DNA of 64,000 nucleotides, from contig NZ_NRCN01000001.1 of assembly GCF_003130255.1 (NCBI RefSeq), forward strand, positions 1,110,501-1,174,500. The letters are read 5' to 3'. Below the pieces are notes generated by a model, which ran no database searches, was not told the origin of the DNA, and saw only the letters and a program-made list of their open reading frames with translations. Shown here in pieces: positions 11,081 through 20,382 of this stretch; position 1 is the stretch's first letter, and the number at the start of each line of letters is the position of its first letter. The position numbers were made by a program, and so were the translations under genes. This stretch comes from Aggregatibacter kilianii. Lineage in GTDB: Bacteria; Pseudomonadota; Gammaproteobacteria; Enterobacterales; Pasteurellaceae.

Positions 11081-11839
11081 CTACCCATGCTTCACATACA
11101 CATCAAAGCGATGGTTTTTGGTGTCGCGGGAAAAGTGCGGTGCTTTTTGCGCGAGAAAGTCGGCGTAGTCGGGGCGCTTAACTACGACGCGCTGACGGGC
11201 GAGTTGGAGTGCGGGCGCAAGCAGTTCGTCCGCATCTAAATCGGCACCGACCAAATGTTGAAACACGCGCATTTCTTTCTTCACCAAGGCGCTTTTGGCT
11301 TTGTGTGGGTACATAGGGTCGAGATACACCACATCAGCGAAATCCGTGTCAGGATTCAGTTGATTGATGTGTTGATAAGGCAACAGTTGCATATTTTGTT
11401 GCATCCAAGGGCCGATTTCTTCATCGGCATAAGCACGTTGCAAACCGTCTTGTAATAACAAACGAACGACCGGGTGGCGTTCAACGAGTTTCACTTGGCA
11501 ACCGAGCGCCGCCAATACAAAGGCATCACGCCCTAAGCCTGCCGTGGCGTCAATGACTGTCGGTAAATTATCTTGTTTAATGCCAACCGCTTTTGCCACC
11601 GCTTCTCCACGCCCGCCGCCAAATTTGCGGCGATGTGCCATAGTGCCGCCGACAAAATCCACAAACACCGCACCCAGTTTCGGTTCGTCTAATTTGCGTA
11701 ATTCCAAGCGTTCTGTGCCTTCCGCTTCCGTCCATACTAACGCCAACGGGCTGTTCGGATCGTGCGTTAAGCCGGCTTCGGCAAAAAGTGCGGTTGGTTT
11801 TTGCGGTGTTTTTGTTTCGCAGAGGAGTTGGATGTTCAT
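11081..11839 (-). CDS. rsmJ: 16S rRNA (guanine-1516-N2)-methyltransferase
   Basis: About 252 residues. A Rossmann SAM-binding motif [17 protein letters not shown], an acidic VERHP and the catalytic-loop [18 protein letters not shown] identify RsmJ (YhiQ). [16 protein letters not shown] is also family-specific. It methylates G1516 of 16S rRNA. The ATG at 11839 begins 2 bases after the trmA stop codon, so the two RNA methyltransferases are co-translated. Confidence 0.95.
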   Translation of the reverse strand: MNIQLLCETKTPQKPTALFAEAGLTHDPNSPLALVWTEAEGTERLELRKLDEPKLGAVFVDFVGGTMAHRRKFGGGRGEAVAKAVGIKQDNLPTVIDATAGLGRDAFVLAALGCQVKLVERHPVVRLLLQDGLQRAYADEEIGPWMQQNMQLLPYQHINQLNPDTDFADVVYLDPMYPHKAKSALVKKEMRVFQHLVGADLDADELLAPALQLARQRVVVKRPDYADFLAQKAPHFSRDTKNHRFDVYVKHG

Positions 11840-11841
11840 GT

Positions 11842-12939
11842 TTATTCTTTTCTCACCAACCAAACGCCAGCTTCCATGTGTTCCGTGTAAGGAAACTGGT
11901 CGAACAATGCGGCTTTTTCAATACGATGGGTTTGGCTGAGCGTTTGCAGATTGTCGCATAGCGTATGCGGATTGCAGGAAATATACAAAATGCGCTCATA
12001 TTGTTGCACCAGTGTAACGGTATCCGCATCTAAGCCGGCCCGTGGCGGATCAACGAAAATGGTGTTGCATTCATAGGCTTTCAAATCAATGCCTTTTAAG
12101 CGATTAAATTCGCGCACGCCCTGCATCGCTTGCGTGAATTCTTCCGCTGACATTCGGATGATTTGTAAGTTGTTTATCTGATTCGCCGCGATGTTAAATT
12201 GCGCGGCGGCTACCGAAGGTTTGGCAATTTCTGTGGCCAGCACCTTGCGGAAATTTTGCGCTAATGCGATAGAAAAGTTGCCGTTGCCGCAATAAAGCTC
12301 CAATAAATCCCCGTGGCTATTGCGGGTGCAATCTACCGCCCATTCCAACATTTTGCTATTCACTGTCGCATTCGGTTGCGTGAAGCTGTTTTCCACTTGG
12401 CGATAAATGTAGTCTTTACCGTGAACGCGTAGGATTTCATCCACATAATCTTGTTCCAGACAAATTTTTTGTTTGCTGGCACGCCCGACAATTTGCACGT
12501 TAAAACCTTGCTGCTGTAACTGCGAACGCAAGGTTTGCGCAGCAGTTTGCCACTCTTCATCCAAGGCTTTGTGATACAACAAACTGACGATAATGTGTTG
12601 GCTTTGGGTGCTTAAATAATCGATTTGGAACAGTCTGTGGTGTAATACCGTTTGCTGTTTTAACAACGGCAACAACGCCGTCATCATGCGATTGATGAGT
12701 TCGCTTGCGATAGGAAAATTATCTACCCGATAACGTTGTTTGCTCTGTTGGTCAAACATAATGTGGTAGAAATCATCGCCTTCGTGCCAAATGCGAAATT
12801 CCGCGCGCATACGGAAATGTTGTGTAGGCGAGGCGAACACCTGCAAATCAGGCGCGTTAAATGGCGCCAAAAGTGCGGTCAGTTTTTCTTGTTTTTCTGC
12901 AAGCAGGGCGGAATAGTGGGTTACGGGTAAATTCTGCAT
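11842..12939 (-). CDS. trmA: tRNA (uracil-5-)-methyltransferase
   Basis: 365 residues, the normal length. The SAM-binding motif is [14 protein letters not shown], the [10 protein letters not shown] motif precedes the catalytic ISCNPHTL with the nucleophilic cysteine, and the C-terminus has [12 protein letters not shown] with the general-base glutamate. It makes 5-methyluridine at position 54 of tRNA. It lies first in a two-gene unit with rsmJ. An uptake signal lies inside the gene near 12870. Confidence 0.97.
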   Translation of the reverse strand: MQNLPVTHYSALLAEKQEKLTALLAPFNAPDLQVFASPTQHFRMRAEFRIWHEGDDFYHIMFDQQSKQRYRVDNFPIASELINRMMTALLPLLKQQTVLHHRLFQIDYLSTQSQHIIVSLLYHKALDEEWQTAAQTLRSQLQQQGFNVQIVGRASKQKICLEQDYVDEILRVHGKDYIYRQVENSFTQPNATVNSKMLEWAVDCTRNSHGDLLELYCGNGNFSIALAQNFRKVLATEIAKPSVAAAQFNIAANQINNLQIIRMSAEEFTQAMQGVREFNRLKGIDLKAYECNTIFVDPPRAGLDADTVTLVQQYERILYISCNPHTLCDNLQTLSQTHRIEKAALFDQFPYTEHMEAGVWLVRKE

Positions 12940-12998
12940 GGTGATAAGTAAAACAAAAGGCTCGGAATTCCAAGCCTTCTGATTGTTATTTAAGTGAT

Positions 12999-13328
12999 TT
13001 AGTCTGCCGAGTAGTCGTCCAGATTATCCACGCCAACCACGCCGGATAAGGTGTAAAGGCGTTTGTTGGTGGAAATACGGCTGCGATATTTATTCCAGGT
13101 TTTCTCGAAGAAAGTTTCCGCTGCACGTTCACCGCGACAGAAAGCCACGAAGTCTTTCTCTTCTTTGGTTGCCGGTTTACGTTCGCCCGCATCCAATGCA
13201 CGGAAGGCTTGTCCGTGTTGTTCTAATACTTGTGCTTCTTTGATGGTGTAATCACCGTGACGGGCAAAGCCACGCGGATAATTTTTATCGTCGAAAAAAC
13301 GACGGGTTACGCTAAAACTCTCAGCCAT
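12999..13328 (-). CDS. maoP: Macrodomain Ori organization protein MaoP (YifE family)
   Basis: 109 residues. [23 protein letters not shown] at the N-terminus and [20 protein letters not shown] in the middle are the hallmarks of the DUF413/YifE family. In E. coli the protein, with its site maoS, organises the chromosomal Ori macrodomain. Function here is by homology only. It lies between dsbA and trmA on the same strand, with short gaps. Confidence 0.9.
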   Translation of the reverse strand: MAESFSVTRRFFDDKNYPRGFARHGDYTIKEAQVLEQHGQAFRALDAGERKPATKEEKDFVAFCRGERAAETFFEKTWNKYRSRISTNKRLYTLSGVVGVDNLDDYSAD

Positions 13329-13386
13329 ATAATCCTCTAAAATACGTGTAGAAAATAAAATCGGCAGGCATTAAACCAATTTTTTG

Positions 13387-14004
13387 TTATTTTTGCAATA
13401 AACCTTTTACGGTTTGTACATATTCGTCCACAAAACGATTTTCATCGTGCGCCAAGCCTTCCATGTTCACACGATATTTACCGTTAACATAAAAATCCGG
13501 CACGCCGCGTACTTGGTATTTTTCGACCAGGTTTTGTTGTTTGGTGACCAAACCGTTCACGGCGAAACTGTTGATGCCACCGTCAAATTGTTCGGCAGAT
13601 ACGCCGTTATCAATGACGATTTGGCGGATGTCATCCATGGATTTTAAGGTGTTGGCTTGTGCGGCTTTAAATAATGGCATTTTGACTTTTTCTTCGGCAT
13701 TAATGGCAATGGCCAATGCCCAAGCGCGAGTGAGATTTTCAGATTGGCGGCCTAAGAAATCCACATGATATTGCTTGAATGATGTACCTTCCGGTAAGGA
13801 TTCGGCAATTTTTTGTGGAATGTGGTATTGCGCTTCAAAGGAATAACAATGCGGGCAGTAAAAAGAGAAAAATTCAATCACTTCAGGTTGTGCACTGCGT
13901 TTTTGCCCTTCCACCACCACATATTCTTTGTTTTCCGTTAATTCTTGGGCTTGGGCAGAGAAGGAGAAAGCCGCCGCCAGCGCTAAAAATAACCATTTTT
14001 TCAT
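13387..14004 (-). CDS. dsbA: Periplasmic thiol:disulfide interchange protein DsbA
   Basis: 205 residues. A signal peptide (MKKWLFLALAAAFSFSAQA) is followed by a thioredoxin fold with the active site CPHC at Cys50-Cys53 and the cis-proline region VRGVPDFYV. It introduces disulfide bonds into exported proteins and is re-oxidised by DsbB. The order mobA / yihD-dsbA matches the arrangement in enterobacteria. It follows yihD by 14 bases on the same strand. Confidence 0.97.
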   Translation of the reverse strand: MKKWLFLALAAAFSFSAQAQELTENKEYVVVEGQKRSAQPEVIEFFSFYCPHCYSFEAQYHIPQKIAESLPEGTSFKQYHVDFLGRQSENLTRAWALAIAINAEEKVKMPLFKAAQANTLKSMDDIRQIVIDNGVSAEQFDGGINSFAVNGLVTKQQNLVEKYQVRGVPDFYVNGKYRVNMEGLAHDENRFVDEYVQTVKGLLQK

Positions 14005-14018
14005 TTTGTAATCCTGTC

Positions 14019-14285
14019 TTATTTAATAATGCCGCGTGCTTTTAATAGCGCGGTTTTGAAATCTTCTTCGTAATCTTTTTTAATACCGGGAATCGGCTCG
14101 AATTTATCTTTACCCGCCATTTTCAGGTGGTAAATAATGACTTCATCGGACAATTCCGCGAGGGGCTTATCAAACCCGGCTTCATCGGCGATTTTTTGTA
14201 AAATTTGCATTAATGATAAATCGGAGTCTTTAGACCAGTAAGGCTGCAAAAGTTCCAGTACCTCATTCAGGCGATGACATTTCAT
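14019..14285 (-). CDS. yihD: YihD family protein (DUF1040)
   Basis: 88 residues, with [17 protein letters not shown] and [22 protein letters not shown] typical of YihD. It is a small soluble protein of unknown role, consistently found beside dsbA and mobA. Here it lies just upstream of dsbA in the same direction and divergent from mobA. Confidence 0.9.
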   Translation of the reverse strand: MKCHRLNEVLELLQPYWSKDSDLSLMQILQKIADEAGFDKPLAELSDEVIIYHLKMAGKDKFEPIPGIKKDYEEDFKTALLKARGIIK

Positions 14286-14351
14286 ACGCTTTTCCTTATT
14301 ATTGAGAAATAAACGGGCGAGATCATACTTTAATTAACCTCGGAAGAAAAT

Positions 14352-14933
14352 ATGACAATTTCAATTAGTGCCGTCATTTTAGCCGGTGGACAAGCCAAGC
14401 GTATGGGCGGTGCGGACAAAGGGCTACAATTGTTGCACGGCAAACCGCTGTTTCAACATATTTACGAGCGTTTACGTACTCAAGTAGAACAGATTTCCAT
14501 TAACGCTAATCGTAATCACGCGGAATATTCTGCCGATGGATTAATGGTGTTTGCCGACCGCATAGCCGGATTTCAAGGGCCGTTAAGCGGGATTTTAACG
14601 GCGTTGGAACGATCCGAGACGGATTTTGTCTTATTCGTACCCTGTGATTGTCCTTTTTTCCCGAAAAATTTGCTAGAACAGCTCAAAAGTGCGGTCGTTT
14701 TTCACGGCGTTTCTATTGCTTATGCCCATGATGGCGAGCGTGAGCACCCGACGTTCTGTTTGATGGCGCGTAACCTAAAAGACAAGTTGGCGGATTATTT
14801 GGCTTCAGGCGAACGACGAATGTTGCAGTTTATGCGCCAAAACGGTGCGGTGAGTGTGGATTTTTCCGAAAATAAGCAGGCTTTTACCAATATCAATACA
14901 TTGGATGATTTAACCCGTTTTGAGAAGCAATAA
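14352..14933 (+). CDS. mobA: Molybdenum cofactor guanylyltransferase
   Basis: 193 residues. The N-terminal nucleotide-binding loop LAGGQAKRMGGADKGLQLLHGKPL, the FVPCDCPF metal-binding site and the C-terminal NINTLDDL are all in place. It attaches GMP to molybdopterin to form the bis-MGD cofactor for DMSO, nitrate and formate enzymes. It is divergent from yihD. An uptake signal lies inside near 14688. Confidence 0.96.
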   Translation: MTISISAVILAGGQAKRMGGADKGLQLLHGKPLFQHIYERLRTQVEQISINANRNHAEYSADGLMVFADRIAGFQGPLSGILTALERSETDFVLFVPCDCPFFPKNLLEQLKSAVVFHGVSIAYAHDGEREHPTFCLMARNLKDKLADYLASGERRMLQFMRQNGAVSVDFSENKQAFTNINTLDDLTRFEKQ

Positions 14934-15043
14934 TAACTATTCTTAGCTATTTATTGATAAACAAGGGATAAGCAGTATAATGACTGCCACTTCTTGCGTT
15001 GGCTTATTCATTTCGTAACTTTACGTTAAATTCAAGGATTTTT

Positions 15044-15565
15044 ATGTTAAAAAAACTTTCTATTCTTTTTATTGCCGCCACGCTCAGTGCGTGTTCTCTT
15101 TCGTCTTATGTGCCGTTTATGGGCAGTAAAAAAACAGTGATTAACTTAGACGCAGACAGCATCGATCAAAAATCCTACGCCACCGCTTATGAAGCCACGG
15201 TGGAAACCTACCGCGATCGTGTACATGATAATTACAACGTAAATTCCTTCGCTAGCGGCGCCAATGATTGGTATTTGGGTCGAATTCTTATTCCGATTGA
15301 ACAAATCAAAGAAAAACTTTATAGCCCGCAAGGTCAAGATTCCGATGTTTATGCCTATTACAGCGGCGTCATTCATGCCGAGGCGTTACAAACGAACTTC
15401 AGCAAACTAAATCCACAATGTTGGAACCACATTAACACACCAAGCCTGACCCAAGGCATTTATGACGCCATGTTGGATTTACAAAGCGGCAAAGTGCGGT
15501 CAGAAAATGATGAATATATCGTGCAAGGTTCCGAACAACTACTTAAACTTTGCGCGGGGAAATAA
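15044..15565 (+). CDS. Small outer-membrane-type lipoprotein, function unknown
   Basis: 173 residues starting at the ATG at 15044 after AAGGATTTTT; the frame is open to 14999. The N-terminus MLKKLSILFIAATLSAC is a lipoprotein signal with the lipobox LSAC. The mature part has no domain I recognise. It contains two further cysteines (NPQCWN and the terminal LCAGK) that could pair. An uptake signal lies inside near 15489. A strong terminator follows at once, so it is probably a single-gene unit. Confidence 0.85.
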   Translation: MLKKLSILFIAATLSACSLSSYVPFMGSKKTVINLDADSIDQKSYATAYEATVETYRDRVHDNYNVNSFASGANDWYLGRILIPIEQIKEKLYSPQGQDSDVYAYYSGVIHAEALQTNFSKLNPQCWNHINTPSLTQGIYDAMLDLQSGKVRSENDEYIVQGSEQLLKLCAGK

Positions 15566-15566
15566 T

Positions 15567-15599
15567 AAAAAACTGTCGGTTTTTGCCGGCAGTTTTTTT
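15567..15599 (+). terminator. Intrinsic terminator after the lipoprotein gene
   Basis: AACTGtCGG / CCGgCAGTT stem with a TTTTTG loop, followed by seven T. It separates the lipoprotein gene from the fru operon. Confidence 0.85.
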
Positions 15600-15673
15600 G
15601 TATTTTTAACTTTAGCTGAAAGGTTTTTGCTTTCTTCAGCACCCCATCTCAACTTCGTTGATAAGGAGAAAGA

Positions 15674-17212
15674 ATGTTTAATTTACCTGAAAGTAACATT
15701 CATTTAGCGGCTCAAGCAGACAATAAGCAACAAGCGATTGAGCTGGCCGCCAATGCGCTTGAACAGGCCGGTTATGTTGAACATGGCTATTTGCAAGGTA
15801 TGTTAGGACGTGAACAACAAACGTCGACTTTTTTAGGCAATGGCATCGCCATTCCGCACGGCACCTTGGAAACCCGTGGCATGGTGAAAGATACCGGCGT
15901 GCAGATTTTCCAGTTTCCACAAGGGATTGAGTGGGGCGAAGGCAATATCGCTTATGTGGTGATCGGCATTGCGGCCCGTTCTGACGAACATTTGGCATTA
16001 TTGCGTCAACTTACTCACGTTCTCGGCGATGAAGACACGGCCGCAAAATTGGCCACACTAACTGACGTAAAAAAATTCCGCGCCATTTTAATGGGCGAAG
16101 CGGACGATTTTAGCGTGAATGCCGATAACCTAAGTTTAAACGTGGATACGCAAAGCCTGTTGACCTTAATCGCCATTAACGCCGGCAAATTGGAACAACA
16201 AAGTGCGGTCAATAATCAGTACGTTTCGGAAGTCATTGCCAATCCGGCATTGCCATTGGCGCAAGGCTTATGGGTGACTGATGCCGCCGTTGGCAATCAA
16301 AAGAATGCGCTGGCTTTCAGCCGTGCAGTTCAACCCTTCCAATTAAATAATAAGGTCGTACATGGCGTAGTGACCGTCGCCTATGTGAACGATCAAATAA
16401 ATGACACTCTCGCCCGTTTATTGGATCCGCAGGTGCAACAAGTGTTACTCAACGGCGACAGCGCACAGATTGCTGCGGCATTAAACGGCAAGCCGATTCC
16501 GCAAGCTACGACACAGACGACTTCAACCGCTTCCGCCGCGCCGTCTGTGGCTGCCGGTAGCGTTGTCGGCACCTTTACCATTCGTAACGAACACGGCTTA
16601 CACGCCCGTCCAAGCGCCATTTTGGTTAACGAAGTGAAAAAATTCACCTCTAAGATTACTGTGGAAAATCTCACTCGCGGTGGAGCATCGGTGAACGCCA
16701 AGAGCCTAATGAAAATCGTGGCCTTGGGTGTAACTCAAGGACATCGTTTGCGTTTTGTAGCAGAGGGCGATGATGCACAAGCCGCGATGGAAGCGATCGG
16801 CAAAGTGATTGCCGCAGGTCTCGGCGAAGGTGTTTCTGCCGTGCCGCCAAGTGAACCGGATACCATCGAAGTGGCGGGAGACGCTACTCCGACAACTTCC
16901 GCGCCAAGCAATGAAAGTGCGGAGGAAAATTCAAGTGAATCTGTGGAAGGCGTTTTTGAAGTAAAAAATGAACACGGATTACACGCTCGTCCGGCGGCAG
17001 TGTTAGTGAACGAAGTAAAAAAATATAACGCCAATATCGCCGTACAAAATCTTGATCGCGATACGCCGTTGGTCAGTGCGAAAAGTCTGATGAAAGTAGT
17101 GGCGTTAGGTGTAGTGAAAGGTCATCGTTTGCGTTTCGTCGCCAGCGGCGAGCAAGCGCAACAAGCCATTGATGGTATCGGTGCAGTCATTAACGCAGGA
17201 TTGGGGGAATAA
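15674..17212 (+). CDS. fruB: Fructose PTS multiphosphoryl protein: IIA plus two HPr domains
   Basis: 512 residues, about 135 longer than E. coli FruB. The N-terminal EIIA-Fru domain has GIAIPHGT with the phosphorylated histidine at 62. After a middle domain come two complete HPr modules, each with the motif NEHGLHARP; the active histidines are His310 and His437. A Thr/Ser/Glu-rich linker separates the modules. It passes phosphate from Enzyme I to FruA. GGAGAAAG precedes the ATG. The upstream GCTGAAAGGTTT only partly resembles a Cra/FruR site. First gene of fruBKA; fruK begins 2 bases after it. Confidence 0.97.
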   Translation: MFNLPESNIHLAAQADNKQQAIELAANALEQAGYVEHGYLQGMLGREQQTSTFLGNGIAIPHGTLETRGMVKDTGVQIFQFPQGIEWGEGNIAYVVIGIAARSDEHLALLRQLTHVLGDEDTAAKLATLTDVKKFRAILMGEADDFSVNADNLSLNVDTQSLLTLIAINAGKLEQQSAVNNQYVSEVIANPALPLAQGLWVTDAAVGNQKNALAFSRAVQPFQLNNKVVHGVVTVAYVNDQINDTLARLLDPQVQQVLLNGDSAQIAAALNGKPIPQATTQTTSTASAAPSVAAGSVVGTFTIRNEHGLHARPSAILVNEVKKFTSKITVENLTRGGASVNAKSLMKIVALGVTQGHRLRFVAEGDDAQAAMEAIGKVIAAGLGEGVSAVPPSEPDTIEVAGDATPTTSAPSNESAEENSSESVEGVFEVKNEHGLHARPAAVLVNEVKKYNANIAVQNLDRDTPLVSAKSLMKVVALGVVKGHRLRFVASGEQAQQAIDGIGAVINAGLGE

Positions 17213-17214
17213 TT

Positions 17215-18156
17215 ATGGCAAAAGTCGCAACTATCACTTTAAACGCCGCTTATGACTTGGTTGGGCGTTTAAAACGGATCGAATTGGGCGAAGTCAACAC
17301 CGTGGAAACCCTCGGGCTTTTCCCTGCGGGCAAAGGCATTAACGTGGCGAAAGTGTTAAAAGATTTGGGCATTGACGTCACTGTGGGCGGTTTTCTCGGC
17401 GAAGACAACCAAGGGGATTTTGTTGCCTTATTCGACAAACTGGGATTACAAGATAAATTCCAACGCGTGCCGGGCAAAACCCGTATCAACGTGAAAATTA
17501 CCGAAACCGACGCGGATGTTACCGATTTAAACTTTTTAGGCTATGAAATCAGTGAAAGTGCGTGGCAACAATTTGTGGCGGATTCTCTTGCGTATTGCAA
17601 ATCCTTCGACATCGTTGCCGTGTGCGGTAGTTTACCGCGTGGCGTGACGCCGGACTTGTTCGCCGATTGGTTAAAACAATTGCATCAGGCAGGCGTAAAA
17701 GTGGTGCTGGATAGCAGCCACGCCGCGTTAACCGCAGGTTTAAGCGCACGGCCTTGGTTGGTGAAACCCAACCACCGCGAATTAGAAGCCTGGGTGGGTT
17801 ATACCTTAAATTCACTGGAAGAAATTGTGTCTGCCGCTAAGAAATTAAAAGCGCAAGGCATTGCCAATGTGATTATTTCCATGGGCGCTCAAGGTTCCGT
17901 TTGGTTAAGTGACGAGGCTGTGATCCAAGCTCAACCGCCAAAATGCGAAAACGTGGTGAGCACCGTCGGTGCCGGCGATTCTATGGTGGCGGGCTTGATT
18001 TACGGCTTAATCAACGGCTTTTCACAGCAAGAAACCTTGGCTTTTGCCAGTGCGGTTTCCGCTTTTGCCGTGTCGCAAAGTAATGTTGGGATTGCTGACC
18101 GCTCGTTGCTCGATCCTATTTTAAATCACGTCAAAACGACAGTTATTGAGGGATAA
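17215..18156 (+). CDS. fruK: 1-phosphofructokinase
   Basis: 313 residues of the PfkB sugar-kinase family. The substrate region FPAGKGINVAKVL lies near residue 40 and the C-terminal catalytic motif TVGAGDSMVAG contains the base aspartate. It phosphorylates fructose-1-phosphate, the product of FruA, to fructose-1,6-bisphosphate. It sits between fruB and fruA with gaps of 2 and 4 bases. Confidence 0.97.
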   Translation: MAKVATITLNAAYDLVGRLKRIELGEVNTVETLGLFPAGKGINVAKVLKDLGIDVTVGGFLGEDNQGDFVALFDKLGLQDKFQRVPGKTRINVKITETDADVTDLNFLGYEISESAWQQFVADSLAYCKSFDIVAVCGSLPRGVTPDLFADWLKQLHQAGVKVVLDSSHAALTAGLSARPWLVKPNHRELEAWVGYTLNSLEEIVSAAKKLKAQGIANVIISMGAQGSVWLSDEAVIQAQPPKCENVVSTVGAGDSMVAGLIYGLINGFSQQETLAFASAVSAFAVSQSNVGIADRSLLDPILNHVKTTVIEG

Positions 18157-18160
18157 TCTT

Positions 18161-19825
18161 ATGCATATTTATTTAACCCCAACCGCCAATTTTGGTCATG
18201 CAAAGGCCTTTTTATTGCGTGAAATGCTAAGCAAAGCCGCGCAAGCGCAACATCAAATCGTGGACAGTGCCGAGGCGGCGGATCTGATCGTCGTTTTTGG
18301 GAATGCTTTGCCGAATAATGCCGGATTTAATGGCAAAAAAGTGTTTTTGGCAAAAATTGATGAACATTTCAATGCACCCGAAAACTTGTTAGACACGGCC
18401 ATTCAACAGGCGCAGGATTATGTTCCGCCTGCTGAAAGTGCGGTCGTTTCTAACAGTAAAATGAAAAATATTGTGGCGGTGACTGCTTGTCCGACAGGCG
18501 TAGCGCATACGTTCATGTCTGCCGAAGCCATCGAAACCTGCGCCAAACAACAAGGCTGGCAGGTGAAAGTGGAAACCCGCGGACAAGTGGGTGCGGGCAA
18601 TGAAATCACGGCAGAAGAAGTGGCGGCAGCCGATTTGGTGTTTGTGGCAGCGGATATTGACGTGCCGTTGGACAAATTCAAAGGCAAATTAATGTATCGC
18701 ACCTCCACCGGACTTGCGCTGAAGAAAACTGCGCAAGAATTCGATAAAGCCTTTAAAGAAGCCAAAATTTACGAAGGCAGCGCAACGTCCGCGGCGAAAG
18801 CCGAAGAGCGCGGCGAGAAGAAAGGCGTCTATAAGCACCTAATGACCGGCGTATCGCACATGTTGCCGTTGGTGGTGGCTGGCGGTTTGCTTATCGCCAT
18901 TTCCTTCATGTTCGGTATTGAAGCGTTCAAAGACGAAAACATCGCGGGTGGCTTGCCGAAAGCTTTAATGGATATCGGTGGTGGCGCGGCGTTCCACTTA
19001 ATGATCGCGGTGTTTGCAGGTTATGTAGCGTTCTCCATCGCCGACCGTCCGGGACTTGCCGTGGGGTTAATCGGCGGGATGTTGGCGACGACCGCAGGCG
19101 CGGGGATTTTAGGCGGAATTATCGCCGGCTTCCTTGCAGGTTATGTGGTGAAAGGGCTTAATGATGTGATTAAATTACCACCAAGCCTGATGTCCCTTAA
19201 ACCGATCTTAATTTTGCCGTTATTGGGGTCTTTCATTGTCGGCTTAGCCATGATTTATCTCATTAACCCGCCTGTTGCGAAAATCATGACGGCGTTGAGT
19301 GAATGGCTAAAATCCATGGGCGATGTGAATGCCATGGTGCTTGGCGTGATTATCGGCACCATGATGTGTATCGACATGGGGGGGCCGGTAAACAAAGCGG
19401 CTTATACCTTCTCCGTGGGCATGATCGCCTCTCAGGTTTACACCCCAATGGCAGCGGCAATGGCAGCAGGCATGGTGCCGCCAATCGGCATGGCTATCGC
19501 CACTTGGTTAGCGCGCAGTAAATTCACCTCCAATCAACGTGATGCGGGTAAAGCCTCTTTCGTGCTTGGCTTCTGTTTTATCTCCGAAGGGGCATTGCCA
19601 TTTGTGGCGGCAGATCCACTACGTGTGATTATCAGTAGCATCCTTGGTGGCGCCACTGCGGGGGCGATTTCCATGAGTTTAGGCATTACCTTGCAAGCGC
19701 CACACGGCGGCTTATTCGTGATTCCGTTCGTCTCCGAACCGCTTATGTACCTTGGCGCCATCGCCATTGGTTCTGTGTTGACCGGCGTAGTTTATGCGGT
19801 GATTAAACCAAAGGTGGAAGCCTAA
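18161..19825 (+). CDS. fruA: Fructose PTS permease EIIB'BC
   Basis: About 554 residues from the ATG at 18161; a TTG 15 bases upstream extends the frame but the ATG fits the family. Residues 1-90 are the duplicated B' domain without the active cysteine. Residues 103-205 are EIIB with ACPTGVAHTF, where Cys110 takes the phosphate. The rest is the EIIC membrane channel. It imports fructose and releases fructose-1-phosphate. Last gene of the operon. An uptake signal lies in the linker near 18437. Confidence 0.97.
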   Translation: MHIYLTPTANFGHAKAFLLREMLSKAAQAQHQIVDSAEAADLIVVFGNALPNNAGFNGKKVFLAKIDEHFNAPENLLDTAIQQAQDYVPPAESAVVSNSKMKNIVAVTACPTGVAHTFMSAEAIETCAKQQGWQVKVETRGQVGAGNEITAEEVAAADLVFVAADIDVPLDKFKGKLMYRTSTGLALKKTAQEFDKAFKEAKIYEGSATSAAKAEERGEKKGVYKHLMTGVSHMLPLVVAGGLLIAISFMFGIEAFKDENIAGGLPKALMDIGGGAAFHLMIAVFAGYVAFSIADRPGLAVGLIGGMLATTAGAGILGGIIAGFLAGYVVKGLNDVIKLPPSLMSLKPILILPLLGSFIVGLAMIYLINPPVAKIMTALSEWLKSMGDVNAMVLGVIIGTMMCIDMGGPVNKAAYTFSVGMIASQVYTPMAAAMAAGMVPPIGMAIATWLARSKFTSNQRDAGKASFVLGFCFISEGALPFVAADPLRVIISSILGGATAGAISMSLGITLQAPHGGLFVIPFVSEPLMYLGAIAIGSVLTGVVYAVIKPKVEA

Positions 19826-19827
19826 TC

Positions 19828-19903
19828 ATTCCCCGTCGGGGAATTTAAACAGGCCCCCAAGGGGCTGAAGGATGTGTAACCGTGGGTAATTTATTACCCA
19901 CGG
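19828..19903 (+). repeat. Three consecutive hairpins after fruA
   Basis: ATTCCCC-GTC-GGGGAAT (19828-19844), GCCCC-CAA-GGGGC (19853-19865) and CCGTGGGTAA-TTTA-TTACCCACGG (19880-19903). The last is a perfect 10-bp stem followed by an A-rich stretch. They may end or stabilise the fru transcript. Confidence 0.6.
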
Positions 19904-19944
19904 CAGAACCTAAAAAAAACATTTTCAAAATCCACCGCACTTTT
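19885..19944 (+). repeat. Direct repeat copy A, before the HHH gene
   Basis: A roughly 60-base segment from GGTAATTTATTAC through CATTTTCAAAATCCACCGCACTTTT that recurs at 20255-20313 with only a few differences. It includes a reverse uptake signal. Confidence 0.7.
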
Positions 19945-19963
19945 ACCTCACAAGGAAGATAAT

Positions 19964-20200
19964 ATGCCATTTAGTGAAGCTGAAAAACACGACCTTCTGT
20001 CGCAAAAAGGCATTGGTGCAACGATCTTAAAACGTTTGACGGAAATGGGATTGGATGACGTCAAAATACTGGCAGCTACCAGCCCGGATTTTATTCTTCA
20101 ACGCGGTGCGGAAATCACCGGTTCAACCTGTTGGCGTAACAGTCCACAAGCCCGAAACGCTATTGAAACGGCAGTGAATTGGGCAAAAAGCAAGGTTTAG
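19964..20200 (+). CDS. Small helix-hairpin-helix protein (Cdd1-like)
   Basis: 78 residues. The N-terminal half, with LLSQKGIGATILKRLTEMG, is a helix-hairpin-helix that would contact nucleic acid non-specifically. GAEITGSTCWRNSPQARNAIE resembles the Cdd1 ('pathogenicity locus') family. The ribosome site CAAGGAAG lies 8 bases before the ATG. The function of the family is unknown. The gene is bracketed by two copies of a 60-base repeat, so it may have been inserted or duplicated as a unit. Confidence 0.7.
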   Translation: MPFSEAEKHDLLSQKGIGATILKRLTEMGLDDVKILAATSPDFILQRGAEITGSTCWRNSPQARNAIETAVNWAKSKV

Positions 20201-20224
20201 CCCTAAGGTAATAGCTTACTCTGA

Positions 20225-20249
20225 TGGCGCGCGTTTCCTGACGCGTGCC
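20225..20249. repeat. GC-rich hairpin after the HHH gene
   Basis: GGCGCGCGT-TTCCTG-ACGCGTGCC, nine-base arms with one mismatch, immediately before repeat copy B. No T run follows directly. Confidence 0.5.
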
Positions 20250-20254
20250 AACTA

Positions 20255-20313
20255 GGTAATTTATTACTCATAGCAGAGTCTCAAAAACATTTTCAAAATC
20301 CACCGCACTTTTT
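20255..20313 (+). repeat. Direct repeat copy B, after the HHH gene
   Basis: Matches 19885-19944 with a few substitutions and a short length difference in the A run. The shared core includes GGTAATTTATTAC and CATTTTCAAAATCCACC. Confidence 0.7.
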
Positions 20314-20382
20314 ATCCCTAATCCTGCCAATTCCTGCTATGATTTTCGCCGTTCATCAATACATTATTTCCTGAGGACTAAT

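Noticed and set aside
15640-15672. Possible Cra/FruR operator before fruB
   Set aside because: GCTGAAAGGTTT at about 15614 matches only half of the consensus, and I cannot confirm a Cra gene in this genome.
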